Positions 1 to 8,434 of a DNA stretch of 64,000 bases are shown piece by piece. The stretch covers positions 1 through 64,000 of the forward strand of contig JAIXXN010000078.1 in assembly GCA_027490725.1 (NCBI GenBank), written 5' to 3'. The notes under the pieces were generated by a model. That model searched no databases. It was not told the origin of the DNA and worked only from the letters and a program-made list of their open reading frames with translations. Source of the DNA: Oxalobacteraceae bacterium (GTDB lineage: Bacteria > Pseudomonadota > Gammaproteobacteria > Burkholderiales > Burkholderiaceae_D). How positions within the stretch are numbered: position 1 is the stretch's first letter; each line of letters begins with the position of its first letter. Made by a program: the position numbers and the translations under genes.

Positions 1-71
1 AGCGGGTGAAGGGAATCGAACCCTCATCGTAAGCTTGGAAGGCTTCTGCTCTACCATTGAGCTACACCCGC
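1..71 (-). tRNA. tRNA-Gly (anticodon TCC)
   Basis: The reverse complement folds as a cloverleaf with acceptor arms GCGGGTG and CACCCGC, a GGTTCGATTCC T-arm and anticodon TCC at 37-39. The discriminator base lies at position 1, so any encoded CCA end would lie just outside the window. It follows tRNA-Tyr by 52 bases and is probably co-transcribed with it. Confidence 0.95.
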
Positions 72-123
72 GAGGATTTCAATTCAACTTCGTACTGCAT
101 CACTCAGTTTTTTTGCAAAAACT

Positions 124-207
<84 letters not shown>

Positions 208-221
208 GCAATGAGCCGCAG

Positions 222-250
222 AGTATGAAGCAACTACTTTGACTTGTCAA
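222..250 (-). promoter_or_regulatory. sigma-70 promoter of the tRNA-Tyr/tRNA-Gly unit
   Basis: On the minus strand a perfect -35 TTGACA (245-250) is followed after exactly 17 bases by CATACT (222-227). The discriminator just downstream is GC-rich (CTGCGGCTC), which is typical of stable-RNA promoters under stringent control. The tRNA-Tyr 5' end lies 14 bases past the -10. Confidence 0.8.
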
Positions 251-350
251 CCCCGTTTTGCGTTCGCTTTTGCAAGTTCTCGCTGTCGTGATCAACCGTC
301 TGCTTCGGGGCGAGATTGTAACTGCACCTCCTGCAAAAGTGCAAGTGTTG

Positions 351-379
351 TTTTTGCGGTCAGTAAATTGCTATACAAT
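351..379 (+). promoter_or_regulatory. putative sigma-70 promoter of the GGDEF/EAL gene
   Basis: A good -10 hexamer TACAAT (374-379) has a weak -35 TTTTTG (351-356) at 17 bases. The predicted transcription start near 386 lies 27 bases upstream of the TTG start at 413 and downstream of all earlier in-frame start codons, which supports the TTG start. Confidence 0.5.
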
Positions 380-412
380 CTTTCATCTCATCGAGTCGCC
401 GGAGCACTGCAG

Positions 413-3400
413 TTGAACACGCGTCACCGCAATTGGACCAGCCTGATTCTGGCCAATCTCGTCCTGTGGGCCATGTATTTCATGGTGGGCCGCCTGGGCC
501 TCTTACTCGCTCTGCCGCCCGCCTATGCCGCGCCAATCTTCCTGCCCGCCGGGATTGCTCTGGCCGCCGTGGTGGTCGGCGGCATGGCGCTGCTGCCGGC
601 CGTCTGGCTCGGCTCTCTCAGCATTAATCTGGTCTACCCCGTGCTGTCGCCCGAAGGCATCAGTGCCGCGACCCTGCATGCCGCCAGTGCGGCGGCGCTG
701 GGCGCCCTGCTGCAAGCCTGGATCGGTAGCGCCCTGGTGCGCCGGTATATTGATCCGGCCCTCGCTGCCGGACGCGACGTGGTGCGCTTTATTCTGCTGG
801 CCGGTGGCGTCACCCTGATCAGTAGCACGGTGTCGGTCAGCGGCATGGTGCTGGTCGGCGTGATCCAGCCGATCAGCGCGCCCAGCGACTGGCTGGCATG
901 GTGGATGGGCGATACCATCGGCATCCTGCTGGCAGCCCCGCTGTGCTGGATCGTGATCGGCCGCCCGCGCGCACTGTGGTCACGGCGCCGCCTGATCGTC
1001 GGCCTGCCCCTGCTGCTGTCGACCGCCGCCTTCATCGCCATCTATCTACAGGCCGACCGCTGGGAGAACATCCAGCAGTTGCAGACCTTCCGCCTGAAAG
1101 CCCAGCAGACCGGCGATCTGCTGCAGGAACAGTTCAGCGAGCACGAGCGCTTCATCTATGCGATCGGCAAGGCACTCAGCGAGCCGCGCCCCAGCTTTGA
1201 CGGCGAAGATTTCAGCACGCTGGCGCACGGCTATCTGGACCAGCGCCCCGAACTGCTGTCGATGGCCTGGCTGACGCCGATCAAGGATGGCCAGCGCGCC
1301 GAATTCGAACAGTGGGGCCGGCGCCACATCAGCCCCGATTTCGAAGTCCGCCAGCGCCGCCCCGATGGTCAGCTGGAACGTGCGGCAAGCGCCAGCCAGT
1401 ATATGGTTTCAACCTATATCGAACCGGCCGAGCGACGCGCCTATCTGGGCTTCGATCTGCTCAGCGAGCCACAGCGCCGCGCCGCCATGCAGCGGGCACT
1501 GCACTCCGGCCAGCCGACCAGTACCGCGCCACTGGCGATCATCCCGGGTAGCAACACGCCAGGGGTATTGCTGCTACAGACCACCTATCCGAATCGCCAG
1601 TTGCACCAGCCTAACGGCGCCCTGCTGATCGCCATGCAGTATCAGGCCATGCTCGATCAGGCCCTGAAACGTGCCGAGTTCCCCCATTTCCTGGTGCGCT
1701 TCGAAGATCGTGACGAAGACGGCCCGGCCCATGTGGTGCGCGACACCCTGCAACGCGCGGTGCAAAGCGACGACTTCCAGCGCCAGCTACATTTCGGCGG
1801 GCGCATCTATCGGCTGACGCTGGCGCCCACCCGCGCCTATCTGCTGCAGCAGCGCGGCTGGCAAAGCTGGACGGTGCTGACCTGCGGGCTATTGCTGTCG
1901 GGCCTGCTCGGCACCTTAATGCTGCTGATTAGCGGTGAGCGGGCCCGCATTCAGGCCCAGGTCAAGGATAGTACGGCGCGGCTGCGCGAACGCGAAGCGC
2001 GCCTGCAGGCCATTCTCAACAAGGCGGCCGACGCGATTCTGACCATCGATAACGCCGGGGTGCTGATGTCGGCCAATGCGGCGGCCGGCCGGCTGTTCGG
2101 TTACAACGCCAGCCACATGACTGCGCTGCCGCTGTGCCAGCTCATTCCCATCGGCGTCGGCGACGCCGCCGGTCTCGATGCGCCCGGCCTGCTGCGCATG
2201 ATTGCCTGTGGCGTCACCCACGAGTACCAGCTGACCGGCTGGCGCAGCGATGGCAGCGAGTTCCCGCTGGCGATCTCGGTCAGCGAGGTGGAACTGCCAG
2301 AAGAGCACCTGTTCGTCGCCATCCTGCACGATCTGACCGAGCAGCAACTGGCTCAGCAGCGCATCCACCATCTGGCGCACCACGATACCCTGACGGGACT
2401 GGCCAATCGCCTTTCGCTGAATTTGCGGCTGGAGCAGTTGCTGGGGCAGACGCGCCGTGCCAACGGCCATTGCGCCCTGCTGTTCATCGATCTCGATCAC
2501 TTCAAGAAAATCAATGACACTCACGGCCATCAGGTGGGCGACCTGCTGCTGGTGGCCGTGGCACAGCGCCTCACCGAACTGCTGCGCGAGGTCGACACCA
2601 TTGCCCGGCTGGGTGGCGATGAATTCATCATCGTCACGTCCGGCCAGATCACCCCGGCCGAAGCATCCGGGATTGCGGTGCGCATCGTCGCCGCGCTGAA
2701 CGCGCCCTACCAGTTACAAGGCACCGCCGTGCACAGCGGCGCCAGCGTCGGGGTCGCGATGTTCCCCGACGATGGCCTCGATGCCAGTACTCTGCTGCGC
2801 CATGCCGATACGGCCATGTATGCGGCCAAGAGCCGTGGTCGTGGCAACTTCCAGTTCTTCTCGGCCGAAATGAACCGCGCCACCCACGAACGGCTGATGC
2901 TGGAAAACCGCCTGTGGCTGGCGCTCGAGCAGCACGAATTCGAACTGTATCTGCAGCCGCAGGTAGCACTGGCCAGCGCCCGCATCATCGGCGCCGAAGC
3001 CCTGCTGCGCTGGCACCATCCGGAACTCGGTCTGGTCGGACCGGACCGTTTTATTCCGATCGCGGAAGAGTCCAACCTGATCGTCAGTCTGGGCGAATGG
3101 GTGCTGCAGCGTGCCTTCGCGATACTGGCCGGCTGGCACGGCACCGAACTGGGCCACCTGCGACTGGCCGTGAATCTGTCAGCGCGCCAGTGCCACAGCC
3201 CGGCCCTGCTGCCCTATCTGGACGCTCTGCTGGCCGACAGTGGCATCGATCCGACCCGGCTGGAACTGGAGATTACCGAATCGGCGGCCATGCAGGATCC
3301 GGAACGCAGTCGCGCGCTGCTGGTGGAATTGCGCGCCCGCGGGATCCGCGTGGCGATCGACGATTTCGGCACTGGCTATTCATCGCTCAGCTACTTGAAA

Positions 3401-3670
3401 CTGTTCGAGATCGATCGCATCAAGATCGACCAGAGCTTCGTCAAGGATATCGAAACCGATCCCGATGATGCGGTGATCGTGGCTGCCACCATCGCGCTGG
3501 CCCATTCACTGGGGCTGGCGGTGGTCGGCGAAGGGGTCGAGACGGCAGCGCAGCGCGACTTCCTGCGCGCCAAACATTGCGACGAGGCGCAAGGCTATCT
3601 GTACGCGCGCCCGCTGCCACTGGCGCAGTTCGTCGCCCAGCTCGCTGATCGCTACGAACAGGCTGCCTGA
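413..3670 (+). CDS. MASE1-CHASE-PAS-GGDEF-EAL cyclic-di-GMP protein
   Basis: This is a 1085-residue inner-membrane signalling protein that could both make and degrade cyclic-di-GMP. The N-terminal ~220 residues are a multi-helix MASE1-type sensor. A periplasmic CHASE-like region, a second membrane helix and a PAS domain follow. The diguanylate cyclase has an intact GGDEF motif (residues 734-738) with an RxxD inhibitory site (REVD) five residues before it. The EAL domain keeps EAL (862-864), DDFGTGYS, the KID lysine and EGVET, so it looks catalytically complete. I chose TTG at 413 because GGAG sits 8 bases upstream; the longer frame from 239 begins upstream of the likely promoter. The ligand is unknown. 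It converges on an HD-GYP gene. Confidence 0.9.
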   Translation: MNTRHRNWTSLILANLVLWAMYFMVGRLGLLLALPPAYAAPIFLPAGIALAAVVVGGMALLPAVWLGSLSINLVYPVLSPEGISAATLHAASAAALGALLQAWIGSALVRRYIDPALAAGRDVVRFILLAGGVTLISSTVSVSGMVLVGVIQPISAPSDWLAWWMGDTIGILLAAPLCWIVIGRPRALWSRRRLIVGLPLLLSTAAFIAIYLQADRWENIQQLQTFRLKAQQTGDLLQEQFSEHERFIYAIGKALSEPRPSFDGEDFSTLAHGYLDQRPELLSMAWLTPIKDGQRAEFEQWGRRHISPDFEVRQRRPDGQLERAASASQYMVSTYIEPAERRAYLGFDLLSEPQRRAAMQRALHSGQPTSTAPLAIIPGSNTPGVLLLQTTYPNRQLHQPNGALLIAMQYQAMLDQALKRAEFPHFLVRFEDRDEDGPAHVVRDTLQRAVQSDDFQRQLHFGGRIYRLTLAPTRAYLLQQRGWQSWTVLTCGLLLSGLLGTLMLLISGERARIQAQVKDSTARLREREARLQAILNKAADAILTIDNAGVLMSANAAAGRLFGYNASHMTALPLCQLIPIGVGDAAGLDAPGLLRMIACGVTHEYQLTGWRSDGSEFPLAISVSEVELPEEHLFVAILHDLTEQQLAQQRIHHLAHHDTLTGLANRLSLNLRLEQLLGQTRRANGHCALLFIDLDHFKKINDTHGHQVGDLLLVAVAQRLTELLREVDTIARLGGDEFIIVTSGQITPAEASGIAVRIVAALNAPYQLQGTAVHSGASVGVAMFPDDGLDASTLLRHADTAMYAAKSRGRGNFQFFSAEMNRATHERLMLENRLWLALEQHEFELYLQPQVALASARIIGAEALLRWHHPELGLVGPDRFIPIAEESNLIVSLGEWVLQRAFAILAGWHGTELGHLRLAVNLSARQCHSPALLPYLDALLADSGIDPTRLELEITESAAMQDPERSRALLVELRARGIRVAIDDFGTGYSSLSYLKLFEIDRIKIDQSFVKDIETDPDDAVIVAATIALAHSLGLAVVGEGVETAAQRDFLRAKHCDEAQGYLYARPLPLAQFVAQLADRYEQAA

Positions 3671-3743
3671 GCCGACGTAAGGGCTGGCAGCCCGGCAGGC
3701 GCCCGCGGCGCGGGCCGGAAGTTGGCGGGCTGCACCCCGCCGT

Positions 3744-5324
3744 TTAGTCCGGGGTGTGACCGATTTCCGGGTTCTGCTCGATCAGCTCGAGCAAGGAGGC
3801 CACCACTTCCGGATCGAACTGCTTGCCGGCGCGCTCGGTGATGTAGCTCATCACCTCGGTATGTGGCCAGGGTTCCTTGTAGGGACGCTGATGCAGCAGG
3901 GAATCGAATACGTCGACCACTGCCACGATGCGGGCCGAGAGGGGAATCGCATCGCCTTGCAGCTGGTTCGGGTAGCCATTGCCATCGAAATGCTCGTGGT
4001 GACCGCCCGCAATTTCGGCGCCATAGGTCAGATAGCTGACGCCGTCGACCAAGCTGGCAGCGCGTTCCAGAATGGTCTGGCCGACCGCAGCATGGGTCTG
4101 CATCTGACTGCGCTCATCGGGTGTATGCGGGCCCGGTTTGAGCAGAATATGATCGGGGGTGGCCACCTTGCCGACGTCGTGCAGAATGCTGGCCAGCCCT
4201 ATCATGTCGAGGAATTGCGGGGTAATCAGGTGCGCATACACGCCGCGCTGATCCAGCTGTTTCGCCAGTGCGGTCGACAGGTTCTGCACCCGGCGCACAT
4301 GGCCACCGGTGCCACTGTCACGGAACTCGGCCAGATCGGCCAGCGCCACCACAGTCGCTTCCTGCGCCTTGCGCAACTGGCCGAACATGTACAGATTGTC
4401 GAACGCCGCAGCGATGCGCTGGCAGAACACTTCCAGCAGGTCGCGCTGGATCCCCGCCAGTGGCCACGGCGGCGTGACGGAGATCGCCACTTCGCGGTTT
4501 TCCTGGGTGTGGATGAACAGCACATTGGCCGGATGATCGAACTGGCTTTTCTTTTCTGCGAAGGCTTTGGCGATGGTCGGCCAGAGCGGATGCTCGTGCG
4601 GCATGCGTTCCTGCTCGCCCAGCGGCGTATAGTTGCCCGTGGCAGCGACCACGGTGGTCATACCGGTGTCGCCTTGCATCAGACACAGCACACCGTCGGC
4701 ACCCACATCGAGAATCGCGCTGACCTGATTCAGCACACCGGAAGCAAATTCGCGCAGCGAATGAATCTGGTAGAGATTGGTTGCACCGGCCAGAATCTTA
4801 CCCAGCCCGATGCGGCTGCGCTCGAGCATGTTCAGACTTTCGTACGCGCGCAGTGCCGAAATCACGGTGGTGAACAGCTTCTGCGTGGTCAGTTCGGTCT
4901 TGGCCTTGTAATCGTTGATGTCGTATTCGATGATCACACGCTGCTCCGGCGCCTGACCGGGCTGGCCCGTGCGCAGCACCACCCGCACGATACCGTTATG
5001 GAGTTCTTCGCGTATGCGGCGCGCCAGCAACAGTCCGGCATCGTCGGTCTCCATCACCACGTCCAGCAGCACCAGAGCGATATCCGGCGTGGTACGTAGG
5101 AATTCGTAGGCTTCGCGCCCGCTGTAAGCCGAGAACAGCTCCAGCTCGCGTCCCTTGAACGAGACATTGCGCAGCGCCAGTCGCGTCACCGCATGCACAT
5201 CGACGTCATCGTCGACAATCAGCACCCGCCACAGCCGTTGCTCTGGCGATTCCTGACCGGCGACGGGAGGCTCGTCCTCGTCCTCCTGAATCAGCCAGTT
5301 GTCGTCTGCGGTGGAATCGGTCAT
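3744..5324 (-). CDS. response regulator with DUF3369 and HD-GYP phosphodiesterase domain
   Basis: This 526-residue cytoplasmic protein begins with a receiver domain (acidic DDD patch, phospho-accepting Asp in LLDVVM, Lys in YKAKTE). A central DUF3369-type sensory region follows, then a C-terminal HD-GYP domain. The metal-binding HD pair is at about residues 382-383 (HDVGK), and HHE and DGNGYP are intact, so cyclic-di-GMP hydrolysis is expected. No histidine kinase is adjacent, so its phosphodonor is unknown. I prefer the ATG at 5324 over the one at 5330 because GGAG at 5331-5334 leaves a proper 6-base spacer only for the former. It is convergent with the GGDEF/EAL gene and divergent from cheW. 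Confidence 0.92.
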   Translation of the reverse strand: MTDSTADDNWLIQEDEDEPPVAGQESPEQRLWRVLIVDDDVDVHAVTRLALRNVSFKGRELELFSAYSGREAYEFLRTTPDIALVLLDVVMETDDAGLLLARRIREELHNGIVRVVLRTGQPGQAPEQRVIIEYDINDYKAKTELTTQKLFTTVISALRAYESLNMLERSRIGLGKILAGATNLYQIHSLREFASGVLNQVSAILDVGADGVLCLMQGDTGMTTVVAATGNYTPLGEQERMPHEHPLWPTIAKAFAEKKSQFDHPANVLFIHTQENREVAISVTPPWPLAGIQRDLLEVFCQRIAAAFDNLYMFGQLRKAQEATVVALADLAEFRDSGTGGHVRRVQNLSTALAKQLDQRGVYAHLITPQFLDMIGLASILHDVGKVATPDHILLKPGPHTPDERSQMQTHAAVGQTILERAASLVDGVSYLTYGAEIAGGHHEHFDGNGYPNQLQGDAIPLSARIVAVVDVFDSLLHQRPYKEPWPHTEVMSYITERAGKQFDPEVVASLLELIEQNPEIGHTPD

Positions 5325-5356
5325 ACACATCTCCAGAGGTGGCGCGTTGTTGTTCT

Positions 5357-5385
5357 AGCATAAACAGATTCCCCCCCTATGACAA
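5357..5385 (-). promoter_or_regulatory. sigma-70 promoter of the HD-GYP gene
   Basis: On the minus strand -35 TTGTCA (5380-5385) and -10 TATGCT (5357-5362) are separated by exactly 17 bases. A run of seven Gs lies in the spacer. The start codon lies 32 bases past the -10. Confidence 0.65.
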
Positions 5386-5503
5386 CCCTTTTGCAAGCGC
5401 AGGCCGACTCTGATACGCTGCCGTTGTGGCGAGCCATGGTCAGCACAGCTGAGGTCCTGTCTGACCGTGTGTTTAGGCCGTCAATATTTAAAGGAACATC
5501 ATC

Positions 5504-5977
5504 ATGCAAGAAACAGCAAGCGATATCACCGGGCGCGAATTCCTCGCCTTCACGCTAGGCGCGGAAGAATACGGCATCGATATCCTCAAAGTGCAGGAAA
5601 TCCGCGGCTACGAAACGGTGACCCGTATCGCCAACGCTCCGGCCTTCATCAAAGGCGTGATCAATCTGCGCGGCATCATCATTCCCGTGGTGGACATGCG
5701 CATCAAATTTGCACTGGGCGAGCCGGTGTACGACCAGTTCACCGTGGTGATCATCCTGAATATCGGTGGCCGTGTGGTGGGGATGGTGGTCGATTCGGTG
5801 TCGGATGTGACGACCCTGATGCCGGAGCAGCTGAAACCGGCCCCCGACATGGGCACCGGCTTCAGTCACGAATACATGATCGGTCTGGGTACCATCGATG
5901 AACGCATGCTGATTCTGGTCGATATTGACCGTCTGATGTCCAGCGAGGAAATGGGCCTGTCCGACGTCGAAGTCTGA
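5504..5977 (+). CDS. cheW: chemotaxis coupling protein CheW
   Basis: The 157-residue product matches CheW over its length. It is a scaffold that links chemoreceptors to the kinase CheA at the cytoplasmic face. Typical segments are FTLGAEEYGIDILKVQEIRGY near the N-terminus, the IKGVINLRGIIIPVVDMR block in the middle, and MVVDSVSDV later. An AAGGA ribosome-binding site lies about 9 bases before the ATG. No cheA, receptor or flagellar gene is nearby, so it is an isolated copy. Its neighbour is an HD-GYP regulator, and it may serve a non-canonical array; that is speculation. Confidence 0.93.
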   Translation: MQETASDITGREFLAFTLGAEEYGIDILKVQEIRGYETVTRIANAPAFIKGVINLRGIIIPVVDMRIKFALGEPVYDQFTVVIILNIGGRVVGMVVDSVSDVTTLMPEQLKPAPDMGTGFSHEYMIGLGTIDERMLILVDIDRLMSSEEMGLSDVEV

Positions 5978-5999
5978 GCTTGCAGCGCCGGCTGGGGCG

Positions 6000-7034
6000 C
6001 TAGTTGCTGACCGGCGCCGTCAGGGGCGGCGTGGCCGCCGCTGCCGTGCGGCTGGTGCTGGTACTGGAGCAAGCGCTGCGGTTGACGCCCGGATTGAGGT
6101 TCTGGTAACGCACTTCATACTTGCCATTGACCAGTTTATCGACCACCAGCTTGTCATGCGCCTGCACATAGGCGTAGCGCACATTCGAATGGCGCTCGGT
6201 ATCGTAAATCTTGATGAACACGGCCGACGCATTGGCGCCGTTATCGAGCAATAACTGTAAATCATCACCGCGGTTACCGACCGGGAAGCCGGCCATGTAG
6301 CCGGACTGCTCGGGCCACGGCTCGCCATTCGGCGCCACCAGTGCCTGCGGCTCCGCTTCGCATTCCGGTGCCGCATTCGGCAACATCACCTGCGACAGCG
6401 ACTGCACCCGGATCGGTGCCGGGTTCACCGGCGCCGCATTACTGGCTTCCGGATAATACGGCTGGGTTGCTGCCCACGCTTCGCGCAGCTCGGCCTTGGC
6501 ATCACGCGCGGCGGCGCGCTGCGCAGCGGCGCGGCTGCTCTGATTATTATTGTCGCTCTTGCTGCCCCAGGCCGCAGCCAGGGCACTCGACAGCAGGTGT
6601 GGCTCGTTGACCATGGTCACCCCGGCCACCCAGCCCAGTACCAGACTGGCGGCCAGACCACCCCACCACTTCCAGGCACCGCGCCGGTAAGGGCGTGGCG
6701 TATCGTCGACCGGCTCGGGCCCCCAGGCACGCTCCGGCGCGTCGTGACGGCTACGCTCACCACCGCGCTGATCTTCGTTACGGGTGCTCTCGAGCCACTC
6801 GATTTCCCACTCTTCGGCGGCGATCCACTCGTCATGTTCCTTGCGGCGCTGCGGGTCGGACAGGGTGTTGTAGGCGCCATTCAGAATCGCCATGATGCGC
6901 GCAGCCTTCTCGTCACCCGGATTTTTATCAGGGTGGTATTTCTGACTGAGCGCCTTGTAGGCAGCACGTATGACTTCCTGCGGCGCCATCCGGGACACCT
7001 TCAGATTGTCATAATGTGTGTGTATCTTTGCCAT
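6000..7034 (-). CDS. membrane-anchored J-domain protein
   Basis: This 344-residue protein has an N-terminal J domain (about residues 5-70) with an intact HPD at 34-36, so it should stimulate an Hsp70. It lacks the Gly/Phe and zinc-finger parts of true DnaJ. A charged linker leads to one membrane segment (about 121-142), and the remaining ~200 residues would be periplasmic. Around 165-200 it is Ala/Arg-rich and helical. The C-terminal ~110 residues contain the only two cysteines (in PECEAE and RSACSS) and are not recognisable to me. The topology suggests a cytoplasmic chaperone recruiter tethered to the inner membrane. Three phased repeats lie just upstream of its ATG. Confidence 0.85.
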   Translation of the reverse strand: MAKIHTHYDNLKVSRMAPQEVIRAAYKALSQKYHPDKNPGDEKAARIMAILNGAYNTLSDPQRRKEHDEWIAAEEWEIEWLESTRNEDQRGGERSRHDAPERAWGPEPVDDTPRPYRRGAWKWWGGLAASLVLGWVAGVTMVNEPHLLSSALAAAWGSKSDNNNQSSRAAAQRAAARDAKAELREAWAATQPYYPEASNAAPVNPAPIRVQSLSQVMLPNAAPECEAEPQALVAPNGEPWPEQSGYMAGFPVGNRGDDLQLLLDNGANASAVFIKIYDTERHSNVRYAYVQAHDKLVVDKLVNGKYEVRYQNLNPGVNRSACSSTSTSRTAAAATPPLTAPVSN

Positions 7035-7050
7035 CGTTCCGATTATTAAC

Positions 7051-7080
7051 TACCCGTTGTGACCCGTTATGCCCCGTTAT
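7051..7080. repeat. three 10-bp phased direct repeats upstream of the J-domain gene
   Basis: CCCGTT occurs at 7053, 7063 and 7073, exactly 10 bases apart. On the minus strand it reads as three tandem units of the form AYAACGGGKH, the last ending 16 bases before the ATG at 7034. Such helical phasing fits cooperative protein binding, but no regulator is known. Confidence 0.7.
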
Positions 7081-7180
7081 CCGCCGAGCGCGCGTCCTTC
7101 ATGATAGCCGATCTGGCGTGCTGCAACCCAGTGATCTGGCATGGAATCGCCTTGCTATTCTCACCACTGTGCTTTTCTGT

Positions 7181-8341
7181 CTACAGCCGGTGGCTGCGGT
7201 CGTGGGCGCTGATGGCGTCCGGCAGACTGACGCCGTGGCCGATCACCAGCACTTTGAACAGCTCGCCCATTTCCGCCGGCGACAGCAGCTTCTGTAAGGC
7301 ACGCGCCTGCGGCAGATAGCGCAGGCTGTCGGCCGGGTCGGTACGCAACAGCAGTTCGCTGGCACCGGCGCCAATCAGGAAGCCGGCTTGATTCAGATAC
7401 CCCAGTACCTCGGCGCCAGCCTCCTGCGCGGCCAGCGCCATGGCGGTAAAATCGACGTGCGCGGTGATGTCCTGCAGGCCCGGGTAATAGAACGGGTCGG
7501 GATGGGCGTGGTGGCGGTAATGACACATCAGGGTACCGGTAGCACGCTGCTCGAAATAGTATTCGTGACCGGGGAAACCGTAATCGAACAGCAGCGCCGC
7601 AGCGCCACGGCCACTGGTGAGCATACGGCTCAGGGTATCCATGAAGGCGCAGGCCACGCTGTGCACTTCCGTCACATAGCCGACCGGCAGACTGGCGTGG
7701 TCGGGAATCTGGCTGGCGATCTGCGCCAGCAGGGCGGCGCTGGCCGGCACTGGCAGATAATCGAAGCGGCCCTCGTGCACCGTCACCTGCAGCTCCTGCC
7801 AGCCTTCCGGGTGGCGGATCACCAGCTGCACCGGCATCGCGTCGAGCACCTCGTTACCGATTACCACCCCGTCGAACGCGGCGGGCAGCGCATCCAGCCA
7901 CTCGACCTGCGGAAAATCGCGCAGCGCCTGCTGCTGGCGCTCGCGCAGCTCGCCGGACAGCTCGACGATCACATACCGCTCGACAGGTATGCCCAGCAGC
8001 GCCATCTCGCTGAGGATGTCAAAGGCCAGCTTGCCGGTGCCGGCGCCGAATTCGAGGATCTGTGGCGCGGTTTGGGCGATAATAGCGGCTGCCGCCTGCG
8101 CCAGCGCCGCACCAAACAGGGGCGTCAACTCGGGGGCCGTTGTAAAATCGCCCGCTGCGCCCAGTTTCGCTGAGCCACCGCTGTAATAGCCAAGACCGGG
8201 GGCGTATAGCGCCAGCTCCATATAGCGGGAAAACGGAATCGCACCGTGCTGCGCAGCGATTTCGGCCGCGATCAGCTGCTGCAAGGCGTGCGACGCGGCC
8301 AGCGCGTCAGAAGTAGGGACAGGTAGGGACATAGGCGGCAT
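7181..8341 (-). CDS. MidA/NDUFAF7-family SAM-dependent methyltransferase
   Basis: This 386-residue protein belongs to the DUF185/MidA family of class I methyltransferases, whose mitochondrial member methylates an arginine of complex I. It carries the family signature of an N-terminal block (GAIPFSRYMELALYAPGLGYYS), a SAM-binding glycine motif (EFGAGTGKLA) and the DYGFPGHEYY segment. The bacterial substrate is not established. Start choice is uncertain: ATG at 8341 (MPPMSLPVP) and 8332 (MSLPVP) are both possible and neither has a clear ribosome-binding site. Earlier in-frame codons would run into the divergent SDR gene. It reads away from the SDR-folB-ttcA group. Confidence 0.85.
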   Translation of the reverse strand: MPPMSLPVPTSDALAASHALQQLIAAEIAAQHGAIPFSRYMELALYAPGLGYYSGGSAKLGAAGDFTTAPELTPLFGAALAQAAAAIIAQTAPQILEFGAGTGKLAFDILSEMALLGIPVERYVIVELSGELRERQQQALRDFPQVEWLDALPAAFDGVVIGNEVLDAMPVQLVIRHPEGWQELQVTVHEGRFDYLPVPASAALLAQIASQIPDHASLPVGYVTEVHSVACAFMDTLSRMLTSGRGAAALLFDYGFPGHEYYFEQRATGTLMCHYRHHAHPDPFYYPGLQDITAHVDFTAMALAAQEAGAEVLGYLNQAGFLIGAGASELLLRTDPADSLRYLPQARALQKLLSPAEMGELFKVLVIGHGVSLPDAISAHDRSHRL

Positions 8342-8434
8342 TGTAACGAATCGGCAGGCCGCAGCGCTATTTTGCGACGCGCCAACACTGCAGGTACCGA
8401 TACCGGCATCAGCATCAGGAGCACTAGAGACCAT

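Noticed and set aside
239..412. 58-residue N-terminal extension of the GGDEF/EAL protein
   Set aside because: It begins upstream of the likely promoter at 351-379, has no ribosome-binding site at its ATG, and precedes the natural start of the membrane domain at TTG 413.
3756..5099. Long plus-strand open frame opposite the HD-GYP gene (447 codons)
   Set aside because: It is a GC-rich shadow on the opposite strand; the HD-GYP frame has clear domains and the shadow has none.
5984..6001. Hairpin AGCGCC/GGCGCT between cheW and the J-domain gene as terminator
   Set aside because: Only a 6-bp stem, no T-tract on either strand, and it overlaps the stop of the convergent gene; not convincing.
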